Positions 11,182-24,500 of a DNA stretch of 64,000 nt are shown here, one piece after another; the first letter of the stretch is position 1; every line of letters starts with the position of its first letter. Source of the DNA: Stenopsyche tienmushanensis (lineage: Eukaryota; Arthropoda; Insecta; Trichoptera; Stenopsychidae); contig WACJ01000517.1 in NCBI GenBank assembly GCA_008973525.1, positions 1,116,001 through 1,180,000 of the forward strand. Reading direction: 5' to 3'. A model generated the notes under the pieces. It searched no databases and was not told where the DNA came from. It was given only the letters and a program-made list of their open reading frames with translations. Both the position numbers and the translations under genes were made by a program.

Positions 11182-13754
11182 GTTAGATTAAGGCTATTTG
11201 AATAGTAATATTTTGATAAAAGCTCCTTTTATATATTTATTTGATTTATGCACTTTTATCAAAACGATGTAATATGATCATATTAAAACTATTTTCTGAC
11301 TTAATTAGTAATTGAGTCAATCATTTATACAGGTTTCATTCACATCAACGTACGATTTATTCACCCTTTGTTGATGTTTGAATAAATTAAAATCATCTGC
11401 TGTACAATTTGATTTTCTGAACAATGAATTATTGATACTTCACCAACTTATGATCTTCAATCTCGACGAAATGTAATATTAAACATTTTATAATTGGATT
11501 GTGAAGTTTTAATATTTTCCGCCGAAGAAAATTATGTTTTGAATATTTAATGCGAAATTGAGGGCAAAAAGTTGCAAGGGAAGTAAATATCGATCAAATC
11601 GAGGCAAATATGTCAAAGCGTATAAAGTATTAGTGAGAAGACAAGTTTTATTAGTTAGGGGTAGCTATCGGTTAAATTTTTTCGACTTGACATCATCCAG
11701 TATTTAGATTGAATAACGGCTCACTGTCGGAAGAAATTAGAGTATTTCAAACCATACCTATCACAAATAATAGAACATCACAACAAAAGATGAGGTATGA
11801 AGTACGACAAGAGTTCATTTAATTATGTTAAGGAGGTTTGAGACATAAACGTACGTGCTGTGAAGCTCATGTGGATTCATACATTTTCAGATTTTCGTAT
11901 TATTTACGACTGGAGATATTTCTCGGATGAAACAATTTCCGAATAGAAGATGGCCATTGGCTTCAACGGTATCCCGGGGGAATATTTTTCATTCTTTCCC
12001 GACACGTTATTCTGTATTTATGTTGTTGGTATTTTCAGAAAGTATATAAATTGAATTAAGTGCAGATTTACAATGCTAAAGTATTATATTTAAACGAGTT
12101 TATTTTTTTAATCCCGCTTAAGCGGATTACGAGTTCATCCTCAATGCTGTATACTGGAAAAAATATGCATCGTATGGTAGCAAACACATTTTCATAATTA
12201 GATTTTCCTTAATTCCAATTAATTAGTCACAAAATATAGACAAATTCATGCATATATTAATGTTTATAGTGGTGTCATGCTGGCGATACAAGCTGACAAT
12301 TCCATATTGAATTGAATTGAAAATCTTCCATATATGGATACATTTTAATTAGGATAATTTAATAGATATTTTAAGATAAATGAGTACTAAAATGATCATT
12401 AATCAAATTTAAAACTCAAGTTTGAATTAATGTCTTAACAATTTATCAATCAGAAGTATAAAATTAGCATTGATCTAGATTGAGATAATCGATTGGAAAT
12501 GTGGATCGATATCATGCAAATATTTTTCCATAAATATTTATTTCAGCAGTCGAATTATCAAATTCAAAACCAAACTGTGGATATAATAAATCATTAAGAT
12601 AAATAAGTATATATGATTATTAAGGTTGAATATTTATCTATTTTCTTAAGTATCATCCTATTAAAATTAGCATAATTATTTTTACCCATATTCCAAGGGA
12701 ATCAGTTCAGTTTTAATAATCACCCGAATCTTCTCTAATTAGAAGACCTCTAAAGCTCTCTTCGATACAATCACACATGTGGCTCACTAGGGGATGACAT
12801 ATTAAGTTGATATATCCACATCAACGTTTATAAATTCATATGATTTTTTGCAGTTCGAATTATAATATATAATTAGTGTACGATTGAAGTGTATATTTTG
12901 GTATTTCTTTGACCGATCCGAATCAAATTTTAATAAAAGCGTTCAAAAATATCCAAGAGCATTGATTGTATGTTATATATTATTAAATCCGCTCAAAGCC
13001 TTACAGTCCATTGATGTGTATATTTTTATCGCAATAGATATATAGTCAAAGGATTTAGTATCCCTGGGCTAAATCCACGATAGGGACCACTCGAGATGAC
13101 TAAAATTATTATTTAGTCCACTGTTTATATAGATACGGCTCCATTTGAAGTGCTCATTAGCATTTTCGATAGCAAACAAAGCAAAAGGGATCTTAAAGGA
13201 GATTTATAAGCGACTGAAGGGTATCCATCGTCCAAAGCCTGATCCTCGGCCCACTCAATTAATTAATTCACTTGTGGCATGTGTTGCTCTTGATGTCATA
13301 TGGATTTATGCATGAAGAATGTTTTAATTTTTTTAGCGGTATTTTTATTCATTGCAAGACGTTTTGTTATGAAAACTGCCTTTTATTTGTGTAAAGTCCT
13401 CGGATGTAGGGTAAGCCCTTCAGGGCGTAAACGTGACTATACTTGAAATAGAATTCTTTCCGTGGTTAGATATCACACATTGAAATTTTAAGAATAAACT
13501 TGGAAAACACAAGTAAATCCATCTCATCGGATGAAAAGCTTTAGATTGCTTGAAAATATTTTTGACATGACAATAACAAATTGAATAACATCAACATTAC
13601 TCCTTCATGTCAAATATATTAAAAATATGAATAATTTCAATTTTTAAACTTAAAGCGTAGATTATTGCCAAATTTAATAACTGTTCATTTACAGAAATTA
13701 CATTTTATTCATTTTTTTAAAATTTATTTACGTCCCCTGAAAATTTCAGTCTCC
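11182..13754. other. AT-rich spacer, nothing firm
   Basis: A near-perfect palindrome centred on CGCTTAAGCG lies at about 12112-12131. No coding evidence was found. Confidence 0.55.
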
Positions 13755-13758
13755 TTAA

Positions 13759-14655
13759 CCCTTTGAGTGCCGGAGGCCGATATATCGGCTCTTGTTGCAC
13801 TGGCGAGAAGTGCCAGAGCCGATATATCGGCCCGCGCCTTGTAGCGCTTTACTATTTGCATTGCGAGAGAACTCTATCTCAAAATAAATTTAGAATACGT
13901 TATAAATTATCTAATTTCATTACGAGAGAATTAAAATAAATAGTTTTTCGTTTTATTTCTTTGACGACAACATTTTCCTATCGCTTGGAGGTACCGAAAT
14001 CTAACATAAAAGTTCAACAAATGTGCCACGTATAGGCGTATGGAAACTTCCAGGAAATTTGGAAAGAGTTTGCGTGGTGTGCAGCAGCACGAATGCTAAA
14101 TAAATTATTTGTGTGAGTTTTACAACAAAATTTTACACATTTACAATATATAAATATAAATATTTATAACAACATAATTTTGTTTCAGCAATGTTATATT
14201 ACCTATACCAATTACATATGTCGAAAGAGATAATCCGCCCGGCGCCTACCATGTACCTTCGAGTTATGTTTTATTTTTGTTATGTAGTTTTGTTTATTTT
14301 GGTACAAAATGCATTGGAAATGCAAAGTATATACTTCATAATAATTGGCCCATATAAAATTATGATGGAAAGATGACTGTTTGTATATGCAAATATGTTT
14401 TGTATAAGAGAACTCAACTTTTACTTTATTTATAAACATTTATACTTTTGTTTTTTCTAAAATTTTAATTGAATACAAAAAAACTAGTGTCATTATTTTG
14501 TTCTGTATTTCATCCACAATATATGGTTTTTTGAATCATGTAAATATTGTTCCTCGTTTGGTTTTTATAAACATTTTTCCGAATCCTTGTAAAACTGTAA
14601 AATTCGGCTGGTTTTTCTCGCATAGGCACCTCTATTTAGCCCGGCACTAAAAGGG
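13759..14655 (+). mobile_element. piggyBac-like deletion derivative, 897 bp
   Basis: TTAA lies at 13755-13758 and 14656-14659. The terminal repeats are CCCTTTGAGTGCCGG on the left and CCCTTTTAGTGCCGG read inward from the right. The left end carries two copies of the palindrome GCCGATATATCGGC (13776-13789 and 13818-13831) around a small GCACT...AGTGC hairpin. A C-terminal transposase remnant lies at 14005-14103. The 5' coding part is missing, so this is a non-autonomous derivative. Confidence 0.86.
14005..14103 (+). pseudogene. piggyBac-like transposase C-terminal remnant
   Basis: Thirty-two codons after an in-frame stop read ...VPRIGVWKLPGNLERVCVVC and end SSTNAK-stop. A basic/aromatic stretch leading to R-V-C-x-x-C near the extreme C-terminus is typical of piggyBac-type transposases, although only the first Cys pair is present here. 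It lies inside a TTAA-flanked element with CCCTTT ends, which makes the assignment more likely. Confidence 0.6.
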
Positions 14656-14943
14656 TTAATGAACTACTGTAATTTATTTTCTGGTACAAAACCCAGAACA
14701 GTTAGTTTATTAATGCTTCCAGGTCCTCGGCGGACAATAAAGCAGACGACGGCAAATTAGCGAACAATTGACCGCATTGTTAATCGGACTCATTTTTTCA
14801 ACTGAGCTGAAAAACCGCGAACCTTTTTTTTTCTGTTTACTTACATTGCCCCCTTTTTTGCCTGTATAAATTGATATTTTTTGTTAAAAATATCGTTTTT
14901 CATTTAAATACGTTGTTCTTAAGTCAAGGATGCGTCATTGTGC

Positions 14944-14957
14944 GTATATAAGAGGGA
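14944..14957 (+). promoter_or_regulatory. Possible TATA box 0.5 kb upstream of GPCR exon A
   Basis: GCGTATATAAGAGGG is a good match to a TATA core element in GC-flanked context, which stands out here. A downstream promoter of the receptor gene would have to skip the TM1 exon, and no initiating exon was found between it and exon A, so function is doubtful. Confidence 0.2.
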
Positions 14958-15449
14958 TTTTTAGGCACATCCGCATTTAATATTAGCTTAAATAAATCTG
15001 GAAAGCTAGATGATATTTGAAACCTTTCGATGTGTTTACTTCTGTGACCTAAAAAATTTATACCGACTTATTGAGTGGTTGGTTATTAGATCAAATGATA
15101 TTCAAGTTCCTGAAGAAAATTTATTCAGTCCTCTCCAGCCTGTTTTAATTTTGAACTATGAGTGAATTTCGGGTAAACTTTGATTGGGTTTTTTGGTTTT
15201 ATTAACAAATATTATTAATATTTTTCATAGCCCTTGTCTTTCTTTAATAATTTTGTTGACTGTGCTCTCAGCTCCCACCAATATTATTAAACTGAATTTT
15301 AAAGCCATCTTACGCAGTAAATTAAAAAAATATAAAATAATTGATTAAATTATGTTAATTTTATTAAATATTTTTTTGGAATTTATGCAAAAATACAATT
15401 TCTGAATCACACTTATATTTGCCTAATTTATCTTTTATGTTTGTTTCAG

Positions 15450-15592
15450 CGTCACCAATTTGTTCCTAGTCAATTTATCCATAGCTGATTTATTAGTGAC
15501 GTTGCTGTGTATGCCAGTACAAGTAGGGAAGGCAATTACTTTAATATGGTTCTATGGAGAAGTAATGTGTAAAACATTTTACTACATGCAAG
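15450..15592 (+). CDS. GPCR exon A: TM2, ECL1, start of TM3
   Basis: The acceptor is TTTGTTTCAG and the donor is GTAAGA. The first base completes a codon begun in the missing upstream exon, so that exon must end two bases into a codon. Forty-seven whole codons follow, with NLFLVNLSIADLL (TM2 with D2.50), the ECL1 WFYG motif and the TM3 cysteine in VMCK. The last base opens a glycine codon finished in exon B. The hydrophobic pattern and motif spacing make this a firm call. Confidence 0.92.
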
Positions 15593-18500
15593 GTAAGATT
15601 ATATACGTTTTTTAAATCAAATAATCTGTTTTTAAGTCAAAAAGATTCTTGGCTCAAAACTATATTGAATTTTATAAATCTCATCTTTAAATCTAATTAC
15701 ATTCTTCTTCCCCTGACAAATGAAATTATCTATTTGATCTCACAATGTGATTTATTTTCAACTCGCATCCCTAAAGAAATCAAATGGATAACATAGATTG
15801 ATGCTTTCATTATTTTCCCCAAAACATTATAACTATTGCTTATCGCTAGTCTCCAGAGTATATAAACATATAAGAATATAGTTCTACACGTGAATGCAAC
15901 ATTCAGAAGACATACTACATGATTACTTTTCAAGAAGTTTTACTCTGTAATGCAATTCCGATCGCGACCTATATCTTTTAATGTCTAAAATCGAATTTAT
16001 ATAACACGAATGCTCCACAAGACTGAAATAAAACATGATGTCACGAAACTTCGCTTATCATCTGCTCGATTTTCCACATTTCCGAAACTAGCCAATAAAC
16101 GATTTTTTTATTTGTGAGCAAGTTTCGTGCAAATATCGACCGATTTAATTCATTTGACCTGAAAGAAGAGTTTTATTTCATCCCGTGCTTGTTTGAAAAT
16201 CTCATACAATCGTTTATTATTTACACGTTGAGTATTCAAATTTAGCACGTTAAATTTTCTTGCATTTATGATGCATGTATTAAGACTGTATATTTCTTCA
16301 TTAAATGGTGAAACTAAAATGACCTTTGGTATGTTTATAGCCGACGATAAACGTTGGACCCTTCAAGTACATCACACAAGTTGGCTAAAGGCTATATTAA
16401 TAGCCTAAGTTTGTATTAGTTCGCCAAACACTTATTTTTGGATGGTTTATGCTATGATGTTGATAGACTGAACCACTTTAAAGTTTGATCGTATTTCAAT
16501 ATAAAAAGCTTTTGAAAATAAAATGATCTTTAAACATTCATATTTTTTACACATCAGTCCACTATACAAACATCATGATCGTTCAAGGATGATACAATGT
16601 CATAAGGTTTTCATTTTCTTCAGTTGCTTTATTGATTTTTACGATTTAAATCAATACAAAATGACAAATTAAGGCAACTTGCACAATTGTAACTTCCTCG
16701 CAAGATCATGTTTATGGATCTGCCAAAAATGCATTTAAATCCTCAATAAAAAGTATTATAAATGCATATTGGATGACCTAATTATTTAAATAGATTTAAA
16801 ACTTTCATTTTGCCAAAATTATTCCAAACTTCATGTACATTTAAACTTTTTTTGTGCGGTAGATGTGTTCCACGAAAAATCGCACAAAAAGAAATCGCAA
16901 ATGACAAAGGACGTTTTGCATCATTGGTAAAATTTTAAGGATGTCTGACATCTGGTTTCTCAAAAGCCAAATATCCACTGGAAAAATACTAATTATTTTA
17001 ATTACAAAATATCATGGCTTTATGATAATTTTCTTTGTGATTTTCGATATAACTCAAAATCGCTCTCTTCTTCGGAAGAAATATTGTACCTTGTGTCTAG
17101 GGGTCCCAAATATTCGTAAAATCAATTATTCGAATATCGAATGTGAAATTGGTAAAATATTCGAATATTCGAGTATTCGAATATTTTATATATGTAAACG
17201 AGGGTGATTCAAATATAACCCGGAATTTTTCATTAGTGTTATTATATAAAAATATAAATGGAGCATCTTATTTTTCTATAAAGTTCCCTTCATTAGAAAT
17301 AAATTTATTCCCTCAGGAAGGAAGGTTCTTGATTCCATCACACAAAGAGGGCGAGAAGTTGAAGAATCTTCTGTTGCGCAACGCGTTCTCGTAGACAAAG
17401 GCTAGAAATCAAGTGAAATTTTGAGGTTTTTGGTTTCAACGAAATCAAAAGGACAGAATTTTATTTACTTTTCAGCAATACATATTTTTTAAAAAAAGTG
17501 CATTAAACGTTCTACTTTTAAGCTTGGCCGTAATTTCATTTTTATTGAGCCTGCTATTGAAAAAACCCTCTCAGTTGTCATTGAGTTTGGTTTTATCGAC
17601 AGTATCTAAAATATCACTCTTTTTTTTGGCATGATCGATATTTTTGAATAGTTTTTTAATTAACTTTACACAAATTCAATAAAATAATTTCAACGAACTT
17701 GGCACTTTTTTGCATTTCTTTGTTGCTATTTCGATTGGAAGAAGAACATCGAGCAATTTTCTTAAAAATTATATAACGAATAATATTCGATTAATTTTAC
17801 AAATATTCGAATATACGAATATTGAAAAATGGGCAAATATATTCGAATATCGAATATTCGAATATTCGATTGGGACCCCTACTTGTGTCAATGTCATCAA
17901 TGTTCTGTATAGATTTTCTCTTTCCAACAATATAATTCATTATAAGTAAGGATGTCACTATAGTCCCTAACTTTTTTTAAATATTGTAGTTCAAAAATAA
18001 ATGTTGATATATATCTTGTAGGAATAATAGAGAGTTATATAGAAAATATTCGTACCCAGTTTGAAGTTAATTAATCAATTAAAACTTGAGATATCACGCC
18101 AAACGGGTTGAAAAAAGTAGTTTCGAGAAAAACGCGTTAAAAGATTTCATTATGGTAGGACCGGCGAAGTCGAAACATTGGAAAAATGCAAAAAAAAAAT
18201 CAAATCACAATCAGGATATTTGGTTATTTGCTTGTACAACCTTTATTTATAATTTTTATTCAGAAATAATAACACCTATAGATTGCATTTACTTATCGTG
18301 TTTTGGATTGAAGCCCAATACGCCATTAGGGAGAACAGGATGAACGTGTACCAGTCCTGACACCAGTGTAAATATTTGGATTCCCGGTAAAATATCACTG
18401 TTCAATAAAGACTCTCGCTTTGCTTTATCCAGACGACGTTTAATTGTCGTTTAAGTGCTCGTACAATTTAAATACATTGCACATCTTCACTACAATATTT

Positions 18501-21500
18501 TATTTTCCAATAGTTTGACTTCTAACGAAATGTGCGAAATTGTGTATGAATAAAATATCTTAGAGTATTTTTCTTCCATACAACTCATCACCTTATCTTA
18601 GATAAATTGCAATAAACAGATTCTAAATAATATAGACATTTTCTCAGTATATAAGGAAACTAGTTGCTTAAATATGTATATTTTTTCATATGAAACTGTG
18701 AGTGATGAATGAAATTTTAAGCTCACTGAGATATTTATAATACAATAGATTATTTAAGTTTGATCGCTGTTCACTATTTATTATAACTATAATTATTATG
18801 CCGGAATAACGCGTATTATATTTTTATATGCATTTTCGCTGTGGGCTATTTTGAGTTATAATCTAGTACTCCACAAAATTTTAGTTAAAAAAAACTATGT
18901 TGAGTTCTTGGATAAAGGGCACGGAAGGGATATACTTGTAAATTTATACTGGAATCAAACCGGAAAGTCACGTATTAATGGAAAAAGGTGAAAGCTGTAA
19001 GTAGATTTCATTTGTTCGAAAGCTTTCAAGTGGTGATATTATTTTCGCACGTTTCAATCAGCGTTTAATTTTCAGATTCTAAAAACATTTTCTCATAGAA
19101 ATTAAAAAAGTCTAATAAAATCTTGATCGGGGATTATTCATTTCTCGAATTAACGAGGGACATTAGGGACGGGAATTGTAATTATTTTGCTTCCATGATA
19201 TTGTATTACAAGTGCTTATATGTTTATTGTTTCGTTCCGGAAAAAGCTTTGTATTCACTTCAATATATTGTTTCAAAATAAATGAGGATACTTCTTCAAT
19301 GTTTTTACATTGGTTATACGTTCCTCAAAAATATTTAATATTCCATACAAAAATTTTGCTTTTATCAACGATGATTCAAAGATTAGCATTGATTATTAAA
19401 ATAATGATGATTTAATTCGTGTTTTTTTTTCGTTTTTAGGTGTAGCTGTGGCAGCAAGCGTTTTCACCATCACAGCCATGTCGGTTGATCGATACCTTGC
19501 CATCACTCAGACCATAAGAATCCCAAAGTTACCTAACAGGAAATGGGCAGTCGTGGTGATTATATTGCTTTGGGTTATAGCCCTGTCCATCTTCGCCCCG
19601 ACTTTGTGGGTTGTTGTTCTAAGAGAAGAAGATTTCCCTATCATGAACGGAACGGTAAGTCCAATTCATTATTTTGTAGAAACTTCTAAATTTATCTCAT
19701 TGGCTTAAGTCCCTACGGGAAAAAAGCTTCGTTAAACATGAGAACAAATAAAGATGTTGAAATTCAACTAAGATGGATATAATTAGGTAGATGGAAGCGA
19801 TATCCGATTACGTCAAAGCAACAAGCAAGTACAAGTTGTTTCATTCAAACATTCAACATATGAATAAACTAGATTTTTCTTGGTATTCAGATATTTGATC
19901 TATTATCGAAATTGCAATTGAAGTATGAAAATTATTGTTTTAAAAAATATTTAAAACATTATGCAAAATTTCAAACAATCTAAGAAATGACCGATGGGTA
20001 CAAATTTTATAATAGCAATCGCTCATATTTACCTATATTGTTCGACTTTTTAATTAATACATTAATATTTTATTATTTACCTTTTTATTTTTACTTATGG
20101 TAAACCATGGGCTTAAAAGGAAATAAATAAAAATAAAAAAATCCAGCCCGGCTACTTAATCATTTCATTATTTATGTACGCATAAGGCGATATTTAATTA
20201 CATACAGGATGCGGTAGGGAATCTTCCTTATTTAAAATGATTTTAAGCATTAGTGATATATTCGTAATTTCAATGATATTAAATTTTATAAAAGCATACA
20301 GTTTTTAGTAATAATGTAAGCAATAAGCCCTTGATAAAAAATATTTTTCCTTTTTACATTATATATTTTTCATCTAGATAAAATACATATTGCTATATTT
20401 CAATTCGATTTTCAAAAGTGAGGCGATTTTTCATATCTGCTTCTATGATAAAATACTCCCTAATGTCCATCAATTTTCATCAGAGTGCGAAATCCCCTTC
20501 AAATATTCAACATCTCTTCGCGTTCGTATATTTTTGTGTTTCAAAGTTTTCAAATATTCACGAATGCAATCACACTTCATCCAATGCGATCTAAAAAAAA
20601 AAAGGTATTCCATCGTAGGAATCTATCAGCAAACAAATTTCATCGAGTCGCATTTTCCCAGGTATTATCTCGTTATAAACTGTAATAAATTATATTAATT
20701 TCAGCTCTATGGAACGTAATCAGATTTCCTCAGGTATTTTTGAAATATTGATACATTGAAAATATAAAAGATATTGACGAAAAAAGAAGCTTGAGGTATA
20801 ATTTTCTTGCCATTTATTAATATGAAGGGTTAAATGGTTCGTGGTTGGTTTTTATATCACTCGTCCCATTATTTCATACTTTTTCAGCATAGGGCTTAAA
20901 CATTCATGCATTATTTATGTGTACACCGGAAACTCAATTTGAGCCAAAATACTCTTTAGGGTTAAAAGTGACCACTTCATGAGCAAATGAAATCTCCTCC
21001 ACCTCATCCTCACAAAAGTAAATCATCATAAATTATTCTACCCTTGTACCCAAAATATATCATTATTTATTTCTTGTGTAATCTAGATTTAAATTAAAAA
21101 TAAATATTTTTCAATAAAATACGTACTCAATAAGTTCGGAGGATATAATTAGTCGTAGAACGTCATTAAATAACTTTTTTGTTGTCACCTGAATATTGGA
21201 CATATTGTTCCAGATTCTTGATAACTAAGTCATATGTTATTTTTTTTAAAATGGTTTAAATCTTCTTCGTATGGTTAATTTAGAATAGTATGTGATACGT
21301 TATGGGAATGAAATGGTAAATCAATAACTGATCATGTGACCCTGGTCAACATTGTTCCAGATAAGGCTTCTAGTAAAACAGGACTAACCTAATTAGAGAT
21401 GATCGATCGAGAATATGAATACGTTCAATATTTCAAGTTTGTTGGTAACACGGAACTTGAATATATATAAGAGTCTAATATGTAATAAACTATAGCAAAT

Positions 21501-24500
21501 ATTAGTTGTACTAATCGTGATGTCTAATGTTTCATTTATAATGTTCCATGTTACTTTTAATGCGATGTTTGTATTGACCTTTATTTGAAATATCTTCGTT
21601 CGCATATTAGCTATATTTATTCAGAGCACTCCTGTACATAACTGCTATTGTGCTATGAAGTGTCTCAAATGCATTCTTATCGTTTTTTATAAGAAAATAC
21701 ATAATCATTAGTTACGTGGGTCGGGGCCTTCGAGGATGATTTGCCTTCCAATCAAATCATTTTATCAATAAGTTGTTTGATGGGCACTTGGCAAAATAGC
21801 CTGCATTGTCTATTTGAAAATAAAATCCGGAGGAGTGAATTTTTTATAAACGCAGAAAAGAAAATTGGCTTTAACGTCACGAAAAGTGAAACTTTGGGTT
21901 GGGTCATTTTTACTTGACTTATAATATATTTGTTTGCGAAGGAGGGAATCTTCAAATTGGCTACTAATTAAGTATTGCACAAGAATGGCAGTGATGTGTC
22001 CCTCACGGGCTCTCTATTTGTCTCTTTCCGGATGTCATTCTACTGCTATTGTTCGTCGTCTTGTACGTTTAGCATCCTCCTTCTGCTGCATAGTGTACAT
22101 TGTGATTTGTACCACGCATTCCATGCCCTAGCATCCGTTAACATCAAGGGTACAATGTTGCTAAGGGGGAGCAAGCTGATTCCCAGCTCCTCTCGTAGGA
22201 TGTCTCTTTCGGTGCTCCATGCTTGGCAGACAAAGTGGTGGCACTCCGGGCCGGTCTCTTTGCCTATTTTGTGTAGGTAACTACCAAAACAGCCATACCC
22301 GGTGAGGACTTGGGTCAAGTGGTAGCACAGTTGACCGTAATTTCTGGCTACCCAGGTTCTCAGGTTCGGCATTAGCTCGTGCGTCCATGTACCTTCAGCG
22401 GAGTTGTCCCATCGGGACTGCCTCGCCATGGTGCTTTGCTTAGCGTTATTCCTGTCTTCACCTTTCTGTATTGCCTGTCTATCGTAAGCGAGCAAGTCGA
22501 TTGGCGGTATGGCAATCAGTGCCAGGATGGCGTCTTCCGACACTGTGCGATATGCAGCCACCTCTACCATTCTGATGAGGTATGGTGGAATGTCAATTTC
22601 CTTCAAGGCCCTGAGGACCAGGTGCCATCTCACCGAGTTGAAGGCATTCTTGACGTCTAGCGCAATCATTATCGTCTGTCTACTAGCTTTTACACTGCCA
22701 CAACCACACCTGTTTCACCGAGCCTACAACTTGAGCGATGGCGTTGATTGTGGAGCGGCCTACAGGGAAGCCGCACTGCTGTGGGGAGAGTCCCGTTTTA
22801 ATATGCCGCTGGAGTCGCTGGAGGATAAGTCTCTCCAGCAGCTTTCCCAACCAATCCAGCATGCCCAGTGATCTGTACGCCGACGGACTCCGAGGTGCTT
22901 TCCCTTTGGGGATGAGAACCAGCTTCTGCTTTTTCCATGGTCAGCAGGAGGTTCGGGTCGGTATCGGCGACCAGGCCGATGACTACGTTCGGGACACCGT
23001 CCAGTCCCGGAGCATTATTAAGAAGACTTCTAATATCTAATATCGTATCAAAATGCGGATGTATTTGTAACATGTTGCACAAATTTTTATACTGGGGTAG
23101 ATAATTTATTAAACGTTCCTTGTACTAGACGTTTTTATCACCAAACGTTTTGTAATCTGTACCCTTAAAAATAATCCCAATAAATCATAGGTATTAAACG
23201 CCTTAAATGATTCATGTAAAGCATTTGGCTTTGCAAATTAAATTATTTCCACAAATTTGACCCCAACAAAATGAACCGCAATAACGGCGTGATAATATGT
23301 ATTGGTGGTTGCTCTATACGAGCCTGTATGAGCACTCTGTCGAATAGCGAGTGAAGAAATTAAATTTTGCGTAATATAGGGACCAATTTCGATCAATAAG
23401 GTATTGTTTTAGCAAGTAGCTATCGAAGTTGCCATTCGAACGTATCGTTTGAACGTCCACATTGAAAGTATTCATAGCTTTATTTCAGAAAAGCGTTAAA
23501 ATGTAAAAGAATTCAGCATTGAAAGGTGAAAAATGTAAAAAATTATGCTTCGAGAGTTCTCCGTTTGTGAATTTATGGTGTAGAAACGATTCAGAACGAT
23601 ACACATTTTTATTCGTTTTACAATATATATTTAGTATTATTTCCTAGCTAAAACTGATTTAAGTATTATATATATGTATATATATTTTCAGTAATCAAAT
23701 ATTTGCAATTTATTCTGATATATAATATGGTATTAGTACAGGAGGCAGTGATATTATTTGTATAATTTTTCTGACGCTATTCTTTCTCATTTTGTTGTTT
23801 TGTTGTCTACTGCGATAATGTTGTTGTCGACATTTATAACAATTTTTGAGACCTGTTATATAAATTTCTTATACCTACAAGACTGAAACTAAGTTGTAGG
23901 TGCCTATAATAAATATTACATTTACTTAATATTACAATGCTTATGAAAGTTGAAAACCATATTTCAATCAATTTTCCGCGTTACAATCTTAGCCACGTCT
24001 ATTGAAGCTCTAGCCGCCTTGTATCAAAAGCAAACGATGTTTATTTAACAATCATTAACGTAAACTACTTGTAGACAACAAAACAGAATTGTAGATTTTA
24101 ACTTAATGTCAGTATATACAATTATTCACGTTTCTAAAAAAGCTATTGACATCTATAACGTTGAAAGTTTGATAAACTATAGCTATCCTGATTTACATTT
24201 TATAATGAAGAATGGATTATGAAGAATAAATTATAGTAAAGCTAATCTTTGCATGCTATTCATGTTTAAATTAGATAAAGACGCATCATAAGCAATGTCC
24301 TAAACCAAAAATACTATGGATGTTAATCTGTAAACGCTATTAGATGAGGATGTTGTAAATTAAATCTTCTTCTTATTAGGGGTCGTTCTTATAAACCAAA
24401 TTCTGATTAAAAGTCGATATCACGTAAATTGGAGCAATTTTTCTGTTTCAAATTCACTAGGTTTCCTTAAATGAAACGTAAAATTGGGGGCGTCAAAGTG

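Noticed and set aside
14191..14439. Opposed short frames in the 13.8 kb piggyBac-like element
   Set aside because: They lie in the noncoding 3' part of the element, with AT-driven composition and no motif.
19448..19708. Treating the exon-B frame as a free-standing 86-aa gene
   Set aside because: It is internal GPCR sequence (TM3-TM4) followed by a GTAAGT donor; the residues after it are intronic.
20390..20698. Frame of 102 codons in the intron between exons B and C
   Set aside because: Composition is Phe/Ile/Tyr/Lys-rich as expected for AT-rich noise, with no splice logic or motif.
22379..23040. Several plus-strand frames of 93-120 codons
   Set aside because: They are antisense shadows of the GC-richer R1-like fragment, which is clearly coding on the minus strand.
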